64,000 nucleotides of DNA from Actinomyces sp. HPA0247 (lineage in GTDB: Bacteria > Actinomycetota > Actinomycetes > Actinomycetales > Actinomycetaceae). The translations under genes and the position numbers were made by a program. Of this stretch, positions 8,842 to 16,647 are shown one piece after another. Within the stretch, counting starts at the first letter, position 1. Every line of letters starts with the position of its first letter. The notes under the pieces are model-generated. The model worked only from the letters and a program-made list of their open reading frames with translations, ran no database searches and had not been told where the DNA came from. The DNA is taken from the NCBI GenBank assembly GCA_000411415.1, contig KE150450.1, positions 169,055 through 233,054 of the forward strand, read 5' to 3'.

Positions 8842-9912
8842 CTACGGGCGACTCTCGGCCTCGGCGAGTTCGACGTAACGCGCGACGTCGACGCTCAGCT
8901 CCTGAGGCCCGGTTGACGGCATGAGGTCCGTCGACGCGCCGCTCGCTTGCACGTGGCCGTAGCGCTCCGCCAGGAAACGCTCCCGGTACAGATGGTCGGC
9001 CGTGTCCCCGATGGTGCGCATGAGCGCGGCGTTCAGGCCAGCGCTCACCACGATTCCGGCCATGGGAACGATCTGTGCGAGCTTGCGGCTGGCCAGACGA
9101 ACGCCCATCGCTGAGAAGAGTGATTTCATGGCGCTCACGATCGCACTTCCGCCGAGCGATTCGAGGGATCCCTTGCGCGCGAGGTCGCGCATCACCTGGT
9201 TGAAGGCGAGCATCGTCGCCTGCTTTTCGACAACGAAGTCACGCCCGCTGCCGGCCGGGTCGATCGCCTGGGAGAGCACCATCGTGGAAAAGAGGCGTTC
9301 TGAGGGATCCTCGGAGTCGTAGCCGTAGTAGGCAGCGGTGTGGGCGACGAGGCGCGTGGCCGCTGCCAGGAAGGTCGTAATATCGACGGCCATCGCCGAG
9401 GCAGTGACACCGACGCCGGGTGCCGACGCGACGCCCATGCCGAGCACAGCGGCGAGAGAGCCGCCGGAGGCGAACACGCCGCTGACCGCCCCCTCCGCGG
9501 CTGCCGTACCCGAGTATGCGAGGCTCAGGCGAGGCTTGACCACGAGCACCTGGTCGAGGGGCAGAGAGCGGATGTCTCGCAGGCTTGTCACGTCGTGTCC
9601 GGCTGCGCGATAAGCCTTGAGGATGCGCGTACGGCGCACCGAGGCCTCGGATGCGGAGGCAGCCAGCTCGACCAGTCCGAGGGCTGCGGATGACATGGTT
9701 CGGGTCAGTGCTTCCCCGCCGGGAACCTTGCGCGCAATGGACACTGCTTTACCCACCGGAGCCAGGGCTGCCGACTTCATCTTCTGCGTGATAGCGCGGG
9801 GGCGTTTGTCGCTCAGCTGGGAGGCTTTCCACTGCTGGATTTCGTCCCACTGGGCGGCGTCGGCCTCGCTCATACGCGCACGCAGGTCGTCGTTCACGTC
9901 GTCCTCATTCAT
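8842..9912 (-). CDS. EcsC family protein (paralogue 2)
   Basis: A 356-residue paralogue of the gene at 7682. I chose the ATG at 9912 because GGAG lies 9 nt upstream and the N-terminus then aligns with the paralogue; an ATG five codons earlier (9927) is possible. The same blocks are present: [47 protein letters not shown], and [16 protein letters not shown] tandem duplication followed by divergence explains the pair. As with its partner, there is no signal peptide, but long Gly/Ala-rich hydrophobic stretches suggest membrane insertion or peripheral binding. Function unknown. Confidence 0.75.
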   Translation of the reverse strand: MNEDDVNDDLRARMSEADAAQWDEIQQWKASQLSDKRPRAITQKMKSAALAPVGKAVSIARKVPGGEALTRTMSSAALGLVELAASASEASVRRTRILKAYRAAGHDVTSLRDIRSLPLDQVLVVKPRLSLAYSGTAAAEGAVSGVFASGGSLAAVLGMGVASAPGVGVTASAMAVDITTFLAAATRLVAHTAAYYGYDSEDPSERLFSTMVLSQAIDPAGSGRDFVVEKQATMLAFNQVMRDLARKGSLESLGGSAIVSAMKSLFSAMGVRLASRKLAQIVPMAGIVVSAGLNAALMRTIGDTADHLYRERFLAERYGHVQASGASTDLMPSTGPQELSVDVARYVELAEAESRP

Positions 9913-10034
9913 GCCGGTCTGCTCCATCCTGTCAGCCTACACAGCGAGCGGTCCATCAGCGGCTCAAAGCCGACACGCGCCCTGTTATGCTTGTGATCAG
10001 GCAGTCACATTCGGCATCGTTTGAAGGAGATTCC

Positions 10035-10853
10035 GTGGATTCTCGCTCGTCGCTTATCGACCAGATTAATCTCTTGCACGAGGAGAAGGAACACCAAAAA
10101 ATCATCGCGCTCATCGAGGGGCAGCCCCCATCGGCGATGGATTACGAGCTGACGAGTCTGCTGGCGCGCGCCTACATTAACTACGCGCAGCCCTACATGG
10201 ATTCTTTCCGCGATCACATCAAGCACGCGATCGAGCTGCTGCGCAGCGTCGAAGCTGAAGGCATGGCTGACCCACGCTGGTACTACCGGATTGGCACGGC
10301 CCTGTACTGGCAGGACGAGGAGGAGAGCGCGCTGACGTACCTGGAACAGTGCGTCGCCATGGATCCGACCAACGAGGACGCGCCGGAAATCATCGCCGAG
10401 TGCAAGGCCGCCATTTCGCGCCGCACCGTTGTGCGTCCGCTCAACGTGCAACGGCTGATCGATTACTTCGACCGTAACGACTTCAACTACAGGGTGGAAG
10501 ACCAGAGCCTGCACATGGGTATCGGGCGCGGCTATTTCATTTTTTCGATCGCGAACGATGGCACGGACCTGAGTATGTGGGCCGCGATCCCCGAGGACGT
10601 GTCGATGGAGCTTCGTCAGCGCCTCATTCAGGCGTGCAATGACTGGAACGGGGCGACCACGTGGCCGAAGGTCTACGTGGCGTCGCTGGACGACGGCCGT
10701 CAGCGCCTGTGCGCCGAGCAGTTCGTCACCGCCCGCTACGGGCTCACGGACGCGCAGGTCTCGACCAGCATCGAGCGTTTCGTCGCGTCGGCCGAGGCCT
10801 TTTTCAAGGACCAGATCGAACGTATTCCCGCCCTGGGTGGCACCCAGGAGTAG
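10035..10853 (+). CDS. TPR-containing YbjN-domain protein
   Basis: A 272-residue cytoplasmic protein. The start is the GTG at 10035, preceded by GAAGGAGA with ideal spacing; an upstream ATG at 9987 lacks a ribosome site. Residues 1-125 form TPR-like helices (SLLARAYINYAQPYM, WYYRIGTALYWQDEEESALTYLEQCVAMDP). Residues 135-260 look like a YbjN fold (RLIDYFDRNDFNY, a beta-hairpin, then QRLIQACNDWNG), a fold shared with type III secretion chaperones and toxin-immunity proteins. It stands alone between an EcsC gene and a convergent amylase. No partner is evident, so the role is unassigned. Confidence 0.7.
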   Translation: MDSRSSLIDQINLLHEEKEHQKIIALIEGQPPSAMDYELTSLLARAYINYAQPYMDSFRDHIKHAIELLRSVEAEGMADPRWYYRIGTALYWQDEEESALTYLEQCVAMDPTNEDAPEIIAECKAAISRRTVVRPLNVQRLIDYFDRNDFNYRVEDQSLHMGIGRGYFIFSIANDGTDLSMWAAIPEDVSMELRQRLIQACNDWNGATTWPKVYVASLDDGRQRLCAEQFVTARYGLTDAQVSTSIERFVASAEAFFKDQIERIPALGGTQE

Positions 10854-10865
10854 CGTTCGTACGCA

Positions 10866-10910
10866 CACGTTTCCCGGCCTCGTCACCATGGACGAGGCCG
10901 GGGCGTGTGA
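10866..10910. terminator. Bidirectional terminator built from the dispersed GACGAGGCCGGGG motif
   Basis: CCCGGCCTCGTC (10873-10884) pairs with GACGAGGCCGGG (10891-10902), and the stem can extend outward with ACACG/CGTGT. It lies between the convergent YbjN-type gene (stop 10853) and the amylase gene (stop 10916). Confidence 0.75.
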
Positions 10911-10915
10911 TGCGC

Positions 10916-12403
10916 TCAGGCGCGCGGCACGTAGACGCTGAGGCCGCCGTCGCTGACCACGCCCGTGAGGGTTCCGTCCTCCGCGACGCGCACGCTCGGG
11001 TGGCCACCGATGACGCATTCCCATTCCTCGCCGGCGTGGCACTGCCCCACGTAGAGGGTCTTCTCGGCGGCCATCCGGTCGGAGAGGATGACCGCGCATC
11101 CGGAGCCGGGAATCTCTTCCTTGCCTTCGCGGGCGAAGCCGACCACGTCCGCGTCGTCGAAAGCATTGTGCTGCGGGCCGAGGGCTGCGCGGGCACGGAT
11201 CCCCATGAGGATCGGCAGCTCGCGCACGGCGGGCAGGTCGTCAGACTCGGGAGAACCGAGGAGGTCACCCCAGAACATGCAGGGAACCCCAGCCTCGTGG
11301 AAGAGGATGATGGCGTAAGCGGCCGCCTTGAACCAGGGGGCAACCGTTGAGGCCAGCGACTGGCCGGGCTGGGTGTCGTGGTTCTCGACGAACGTGACGG
11401 ACTGGTCGGGATGGGACGCCGTCAGCGTGTTCTCCCACAGTCGGGACAAGTCGACGTTGCCGTCCGACACCGACGCGTCGTGGAGGTGGTAGTGCAGGGG
11501 GACGTCGAAGAGCATGACGTTGGGGACTCGCTCCAGGTAGTCCTCGAGCTCGCGCACGTCACCGCTCCAGTACTCGCCGACGGCGGGCAGGCGGCGGCCC
11601 GTCGAGGCGCGCAGATCTTCGAGCCAGCGGGCGTAGAAGTCCGATCCCACGTGCTTGACGGCGTCCAGGCGCAGCCCGTCCACGCCGGTCGTCTCGACAT
11701 ACCAGCGACCCCAGCGGTCCAGCTCCTCGCTGACGCGGGGTTCGGTGACGTGCACGTCGCAGCCCATGAGGTAGTCGAAGTTGCCGAACTCCGTGTCGAC
11801 GGACTCGTTCCAGTGTTTGCCCTCGAACAGCCACAGGCCGTTGCGTTTCGTGGCTTCATCCCAGTCGATGCCGTGGAAGCACGTCCAGTCCCACGTGAAG
11901 TCCGAGTACGCGCCCGCGCGCCCCGGGAACGTGAAGCGGGTCCACGCCTCGATCATCTCGGGCTCGCCGATGGCCTCATGACGGTTCTGGGGGTTGATCG
12001 GGGTGGCTCGCACGGTCTCGGTCGTGTCAGCACCCATGCGGTGGTTGAGGACGATGTCGGCGCACACGGCGATTCCCGCCTCATGCAGGGCCTCGATGGC
12101 GGCCAGGTATTCGTCTTTCGTCCCATACTTCGTGGGCACGGAGCCATGCTGGTCGAACTCGCCCAGGTCGTACAGGTCGTAGACGCCGTAGCCGACGTCA
12201 TCGATGCCGTCATGTCCCTTGTAGGCGGGCGGCAGCCAGATGATGGTAACACCCAGGTCCGCGATCGCCCGTGCGTGCTGGGCGAGGTAGCGCCAGTGGC
12301 TGGCGTCCGGTGCCATGTCCCAGGCGAATGCCTGCAAGATCAGAGGGCCCGCCTCGGTCTGGGACGAGGCCAGGGCCGGTTTCGTCGTCTCATTCACCCG
12401 CAT
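10916..12403 (-). CDS. Alpha-amylase, GH13, cytoplasmic type
   Basis: A 495-residue glycoside hydrolase of family 13, cleaving alpha-1,4-glucans. The four conserved GH13 regions are visible: I, DIVLNHR (about 119-125); II, GLRLDAVKHV with the nucleophile Asp; III, VGEYW with the acid/base Glu; IV, FVENHDTQ with the stabilising Asp. The domain B segment with WDWTCFHGIDWD resembles the Bacillus liquefying-type and intracellular amylases (GH13_5). No signal peptide is present, so it probably acts on glycogen or imported maltodextrins inside the cell. The start at 12403 has a weak ribosome site. It is monocistronic, ending at a bidirectional terminator. Confidence 0.92.
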   Translation of the reverse strand: MRVNETTKPALASSQTEAGPLILQAFAWDMAPDASHWRYLAQHARAIADLGVTIIWLPPAYKGHDGIDDVGYGVYDLYDLGEFDQHGSVPTKYGTKDEYLAAIEALHEAGIAVCADIVLNHRMGADTTETVRATPINPQNRHEAIGEPEMIEAWTRFTFPGRAGAYSDFTWDWTCFHGIDWDEATKRNGLWLFEGKHWNESVDTEFGNFDYLMGCDVHVTEPRVSEELDRWGRWYVETTGVDGLRLDAVKHVGSDFYARWLEDLRASTGRRLPAVGEYWSGDVRELEDYLERVPNVMLFDVPLHYHLHDASVSDGNVDLSRLWENTLTASHPDQSVTFVENHDTQPGQSLASTVAPWFKAAAYAIILFHEAGVPCMFWGDLLGSPESDDLPAVRELPILMGIRARAALGPQHNAFDDADVVGFAREGKEEIPGSGCAVILSDRMAAEKTLYVGQCHAGEEWECVIGGHPSVRVAEDGTLTGVVSDGGLSVYVPRA

Positions 12404-12470
12404 ATGGTGGCAGGTTTTCCCTCTCCCGGGGCTGAAAAAATAGGAAACAGTGGCCCGTTAAACACTGCGC

Positions 12471-12519
12471 CGAGGCCGGGGCTACGTTGCGCTGCCACGC
12501 ACACCCCGCCCCGGCCTCG
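12471..12519 (-). terminator. Perfect 12-bp inverted repeat of the dispersed motif
   Basis: CGAGGCCGGGGC (12471-12482) and GCCCCGGCCTCG (12508-12519) are exact complements with a 25-nt loop. They lie 14 bp beyond the stop of the minus-strand gene at 12533 and 68 bp before the start of the amylase gene. Confidence 0.65.
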
Positions 12520-12532
12520 TCAATGAAGACCC

Positions 12533-13543
12533 TTATCCGCGACGACCGAAGAAGCTCTTGACGCCGCTCGTAACACCCGACGCTGCACTCACCACACCAA
12601 CTGCAGCAACCCCAACTCTCCCTTGGAATGCTGCATCGGTAGCCGCCAAGAAACTCTGTTCGTGTTCAACAGAGTTTGCCGCGACAAGTACTTGCTTCCA
12701 CATTTCGCTGTCGATACCGGGAGGCGGAAGCTCTCGCAGGTGTTTTTTCAATCGAGATGACTGCGACTGCAGCGACATAAAAGTCAAACCGCTCGACACA
12801 ACTCCGCCAATGACAGGGAGTACCTTTGAGAATCCCTGATTGAAGGCTTTCTTGGTGAGATTGACGCCGATCGAGCGCAAGGTCTTTTTGACAGCGCGAT
12901 ACCACGAGGTCTTCACAAGAAGCTGCTTGGTCACTTGTTTTTTAACAGTGTTCATCACGGTCGAACTCGCGAAAGACGCGAGAGACATGGCCGCGTTTTC
13001 AACGTCGAGCATGACGCCAAAGAAGATGGCAATGACACCGATCGTCTCGTCGTCCACATCTTCCTTCGCCCTGAGCAGTTCACGCCAGCCGTAGAGGTAC
13101 GCGAGCTTCTGCACAATCCTGAAGGCATGCACGTAGTACTGCGTGACATCCGCAGGGATCGTCCCGAACATCGCAAACCCACCGGGAAGCCCGGCAGCGA
13201 AGGAGATGGCAGCGGACTTATTCGTCTCGTAGGAGATCACCTGGTCAGCCAGCCTGTCAAGATCAGCTAGGGAGATGCCCGCGAACGCAGGGTTAGTGTT
13301 GATCGCGCTCCGAATCACCTCTTCGGGCACGCCACGCTCACGCAGTTCCTGGCGCAGGAAATCGTCGCGGCTGATGCGGACACCGGGCACACGCACGATC
13401 TTTTTGAGGAACTCGATCGCATGCTCTTCGACGTCATTCCCTTGATCAGCAGGCAAATGAGCACTGCTTGCATCATGCTCGATTTCCCGGGAATTTCGCA
13501 ACAATTCACTATGAGCACCAAGATTCTTGGGGACGCCCCACAT
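12533..13543 (-). CDS. Uncharacterised hydrophobic helical protein, EcsC-like in places
   Basis: A 336-residue protein with an ATG at 13543 preceded by AAGGAA. The N-terminus is charged; residues about 110-140 hold a Gly-rich hydrophobic segment (SFAAGLPGGFAMFGTIP) followed by ADVTQYYVHAFRIVQKLAYLYGW, a pattern found in families of helical membrane-associated proteins. KVLPVIGGVVSSGLTF near residue 245 resembles the C-terminal hairpin of EcsC proteins, two of which lie nearby at 7.7-9.9 kb. The local G+C looks lower than in neighbours. No catalytic motif is visible. I treat the EcsC relation as tentative. Confidence 0.55.
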   Translation of the reverse strand: MWGVPKNLGAHSELLRNSREIEHDASSAHLPADQGNDVEEHAIEFLKKIVRVPGVRISRDDFLRQELRERGVPEEVIRSAINTNPAFAGISLADLDRLADQVISYETNKSAAISFAAGLPGGFAMFGTIPADVTQYYVHAFRIVQKLAYLYGWRELLRAKEDVDDETIGVIAIFFGVMLDVENAAMSLASFASSTVMNTVKKQVTKQLLVKTSWYRAVKKTLRSIGVNLTKKAFNQGFSKVLPVIGGVVSSGLTFMSLQSQSSRLKKHLRELPPPGIDSEMWKQVLVAANSVEHEQSFLAATDAAFQGRVGVAAVGVVSAASGVTSGVKSFFGRRG

Positions 13544-13689
13544 ATCGTTCCTTTACACTGCCTTGTCACCTCAACACGAGGTTTAGATACGCGACAACTA
13601 TAACGTACTTTTTCTGCGATCTGGCGCCCATGACACACCGTCATTATTCTCAGGTGCGCACACGTCAGCGTCGGGCCTACGCTGATCTC

Positions 13690-14562
13690 ATGTGGATCCT
13701 CGCGGCCTGCTTGTCTGCCTTGTTTGCGGGACTAACCTCGGCCCTGGCTAAGGCGGGCGTCGCGTCGACGAACTCGACCGTCGCGACGGCGCTGCGCACG
13801 GTCGTCGTGGCCGCGGGGGCGTGGGGTATGGCGGCGCTGACGGGAACAGCTTCCGGCGTTACCTCTATCGACGGGACATCTGCGCTGTTCCTGGTGTTGT
13901 CCGGGTTGGCGACGGGGGCCTCGTGGCTGTGCTATTTCGCGGCACTGTCTCGAGGGGATGTCTCCCGCGTCGCCCCCATCGATAAGCTGTCGACGGTCCT
14001 GGCGATCATCCTCGCGCTCGTTTTACTGGGCGAACCTGTGAGCCTGTGGGGCAGCTTTGGAATCGTCGTCATCACGGTGGGGACACTTCTGATGGTGGAG
14101 CCCTCCGACCTCTCAGGCCTGCCGCGTGCGCTGCGCGGGGGTGGCAGCTGGCTGACGTTCGCGCTGGCATCCGCGCTGTTCGCCGCGTTGACGTCGATCC
14201 TCGGGAAGGTCGGCATTTCGGGGGTGGATCCGACGCTGGGGACGGCGGTGCGCACCCTCGTGGTGCTGGCGATGGCGTGGGTGATCGTTGGCGCGCAGGG
14301 GCGGATGGGCGAGGTCCGGTCGATCCCCCGCCGCGAGCTGGCGTTTATCGTCGCCTCGGGCGCTGCGACGTGCGCGTCGTGGCTGGCCTACTATCACGCG
14401 CTGAAAGATGGGCCAGCCTCCGTCGTCGTGCCCATCGACAAGCTGTCGATTCTCGTGACCGTCGCGGTGTCAGCCGCCGCGTTTCACGAGCGTTTCACGC
14501 GGCGCTACCTGCTGGGCCTAGCTCTGATGTGCGGGGGAACTGTCGCCATGGTGGTGGCGTAA
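13690..14562 (+). CDS. EamA/DMT family transporter
   Basis: A 290-residue integral membrane protein with ten predicted helices in two homologous halves, the drug/metabolite transporter architecture. Half one begins WILAACLSALFAGLTSALAK and half two LTFALASALFAALTSILGK. Each half repeats the signature AxxxGxxSxVxPIDKLS (RGDVSRVAPIDKLS and DGPASVVVPIDKLS), which is strong evidence for internal duplication. The ATG at 13690 gives the family-typical start; an ATG at 13630 would add 20 polar residues. Neither has a strong ribosome site. The substrate is unknown. It converges on the secreted-protein gene at 14584 with a 21-bp gap. Confidence 0.88.
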   Translation: MWILAACLSALFAGLTSALAKAGVASTNSTVATALRTVVVAAGAWGMAALTGTASGVTSIDGTSALFLVLSGLATGASWLCYFAALSRGDVSRVAPIDKLSTVLAIILALVLLGEPVSLWGSFGIVVITVGTLLMVEPSDLSGLPRALRGGGSWLTFALASALFAALTSILGKVGISGVDPTLGTAVRTLVVLAMAWVIVGAQGRMGEVRSIPRRELAFIVASGAATCASWLAYYHALKDGPASVVVPIDKLSILVTVAVSAAAFHERFTRRYLLGLALMCGGTVAMVVA

Positions 14563-14583
14563 GGCCCTTACCCGCACGGCCAT

Positions 14584-15516
14584 CTAGTGGCCTTGTTTTT
14601 CTTCCCAGGTGTCGGTGTTTGAGACGGTGAGGTGGTCGAGGGGGAAGGGGCCGGTCGTTTCCGTCGTGGTGACCAGGCCGTTGATGGTTTGGGTCTCGCC
14701 GGTGAAGGGGTTGGTGGCTGTACCGCTCCACGTTGTGGTCAGGGTGATGGTGCGGGTGGCGTCGGGATAGGGTCCGTCAAAGCGCGAGCGCCACCCGTTA
14801 GGCGGTGTGTAGTAGTGGCGGATGAGCCTAGGGTCCTTGTTCAGGTCCATGCCCTTCTCGTATGGCATTCCCTGGTAGGCGGTGACGGTGTTCGGGGTGC
14901 CGTCACCCCAGTCCCACTCGTAACTAGTGGCTCTGAGAGTGATGGTAATGTCGTGGCCCAGCAGGTTGATCGTGTGGGTCTGTGTGGGGTGGGTGGCTGC
15001 CACGATCGTGGGAATGTACTTGTTCGTAAACGACACCTTCGACGGCCGCTTATGCAAACCCGCACCGTCAGCATGGATGAGAGTGGCTGCGGCCAGCAGG
15101 ATCTCGCGAGTCGTCGGGACGCGTTGAGGATTGGCGTCCTCTCCATGTTCTGGCGGAGGGTAGGCACATATCGCGACGCGTAAGTAGTCAGGGACATCCG
15201 GGTCTTGCGAGTCAGCAGCACAGTGAGCCCAGTCGACGTAGTGATCAGCCTCAGCTGTGGGCGTTCTCGTATTGGACTGACGGATTGTGTCATCCTTCGG
15301 AGTAAACACGGGGGACGATTGGACGCTACTCATCAGCGTACTGCTCTGATAGTCCCATAGGGATGTCATGACACCACTTCCGGCAGCATCTGAGTGGTAA
15401 CCAAATCTTCCCTCAGTCTCACTGTCAGCAAGAGCGATAGAAGGCGCGCTTACAAGCGTGGCAGCCAGAGAAACTGTCACAATTGAGGATACGAATGTTG
15501 AGCGTTTATTTTTCAT
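14584..15516 (-). CDS. Secreted protein of unknown function with PKD-like segment
   Basis: A 310-residue exported protein. The N-terminus is a clear signal peptide (MKNKRSTFVSSIVTVSLAATLVS, with cleavage expected around ALA-DS). The mature part has one Cys pair (WAHCAADS and RVAICAYPP). A segment reading LRATSYEWDWGDGTPN matches the core of PKD/polycystin-like domains, and the end is Thr-rich beta-strand sequence (TITLTTTWSGTAT). No sortase signal or C-terminal anchor is seen. Its start overlaps by 11 bp the end of the upstream gene at 15506, so the two are co-translated and may act as a pair at the cell surface. Confidence 0.7.
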   Translation of the reverse strand: MKNKRSTFVSSIVTVSLAATLVSAPSIALADSETEGRFGYHSDAAGSGVMTSLWDYQSSTLMSSVQSSPVFTPKDDTIRQSNTRTPTAEADHYVDWAHCAADSQDPDVPDYLRVAICAYPPPEHGEDANPQRVPTTREILLAAATLIHADGAGLHKRPSKVSFTNKYIPTIVAATHPTQTHTINLLGHDITITLRATSYEWDWGDGTPNTVTAYQGMPYEKGMDLNKDPRLIRHYYTPPNGWRSRFDGPYPDATRTITLTTTWSGTATNPFTGETQTINGLVTTTETTGPFPLDHLTVSNTDTWEEKQGH

Positions 15517-16384
15517 TTTCGCTGATCATCCGTCCTTGTGTTTCGATCCAACGTCCATCTTTCCAGGTCATGAACAGTGATAGAGTGGACGTATATTCAT
15601 GTTTATTGACGGTTATCTTCTGCCCTTGGCAAGTCACACCTTCGACCGAGGAAATCTGAAGCTTCACACCGATCGTGTTAGCTTGAACATTGCCCTGTTC
15701 TTCTCCAACCGGCTCAAGGCGAAATACATGTAGAACTTTTGATTCCGTCCCATAAATCCATCCGTTTTCATAGGCAGTATCAATATCGCGGATGTACGAG
15801 GAAGCAAATTCCGATGAAGGATCCGACATGTCCGCCAGTGGTTGCGTATCTCCGGTGTTCCAGGCGTAGATCAGGAGCGCGAGGTAGTGTTCTGCGGCTG
15901 CTTCTGCTCCTCGTTCGGTATTCTCCTTGGCTTCCTCAGGCAACTCAGGCTGGGTGTAGGTGTCCGCCGCAAACTGAGCTGGCCGCACGAGGACGCCGTC
16001 GGGGCCGATCTGGTAGCCGCCCGACATTGCCGCCTCGCCCGAGGCCGACGCGGATGCGGTGGGTGCGGGCTGAGTGGCGGGGGTTGTGGCCGCGACGCCG
16101 GGTTTCTCGCCCCATGCGTGCCACCAGCCTTCGGCGACGCCGTTGATGTAGACGGCGAAGACGGCTCCGGCGGCGAGGCACACGTAGACCACGCGCATCG
16201 TCCAATAGAACGGCTCGACGTGCAGCCACGCCCAAAGCCGGGGATGAGCCCCCGCGGGCGGGTTGTCGTCACCAACCCCCGGCCCGCTACCGGCCTCAAA
16301 GAGCGCGTCCCGCGGTGCGGCGTCGTGCCGCAGCTGGTCCTCGTCCTCGGTGTCGAGGTGGTCGAATAATGGTGGAACCGTCAT
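15506..16384 (-). CDS. Single-pass membrane protein with DUF6318-like exterior domain
   Basis: A 292-residue protein. The ATG at 16384 is favoured because GGAGGAG lies 9 nt upstream; a GTG at 16402 is the alternative. About 55 acidic, Pro-rich cytoplasmic residues precede one transmembrane helix (MRVVYVCLAAGAVFAVYI). A low-complexity Ala/Ser/Thr/Pro linker follows, then an exterior domain with GAEAAAEHYLALLIYAWNTGDTQPL, which resembles the DUF6318 proteins common in Actinomyces relatives (tentative). The two Cys expected in some members are reduced to one (GVTCQG). It overlaps the secreted PKD-like gene by 11 bp, so the pair forms a two-gene operon. Confidence 0.65.
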   Translation of the reverse strand: MTVPPLFDHLDTEDEDQLRHDAAPRDALFEAGSGPGVGDDNPPAGAHPRLWAWLHVEPFYWTMRVVYVCLAAGAVFAVYINGVAEGWWHAWGEKPGVAATTPATQPAPTASASASGEAAMSGGYQIGPDGVLVRPAQFAADTYTQPELPEEAKENTERGAEAAAEHYLALLIYAWNTGDTQPLADMSDPSSEFASSYIRDIDTAYENGWIYGTESKVLHVFRLEPVGEEQGNVQANTIGVKLQISSVEGVTCQGQKITVNKHEYTSTLSLFMTWKDGRWIETQGRMISENEK

Positions 16385-16647
16385 GGCGTTGTACTCCTCC
16401 ACGGTGAGGTGCCCTGCAGCGTACCCCCGTCCTTGGAGGTGCGCCCTACTGTTTCAGGGTACGCGCAGAACCAGCACGAAATACTAAGAATGCTGCGCAA
16501 CCATCACGCACATCCTCCCACCCACATTCCCGTAACCGCACGGATGTGCATGAACCAGCCCCGGCCTCGTCCATTCCTGTAGACGATCACGACGGGAGGC
16601 CGCCGAGTCAGTTACGGGGTGAACCCACCGAGTGCATCAGACGTTTC

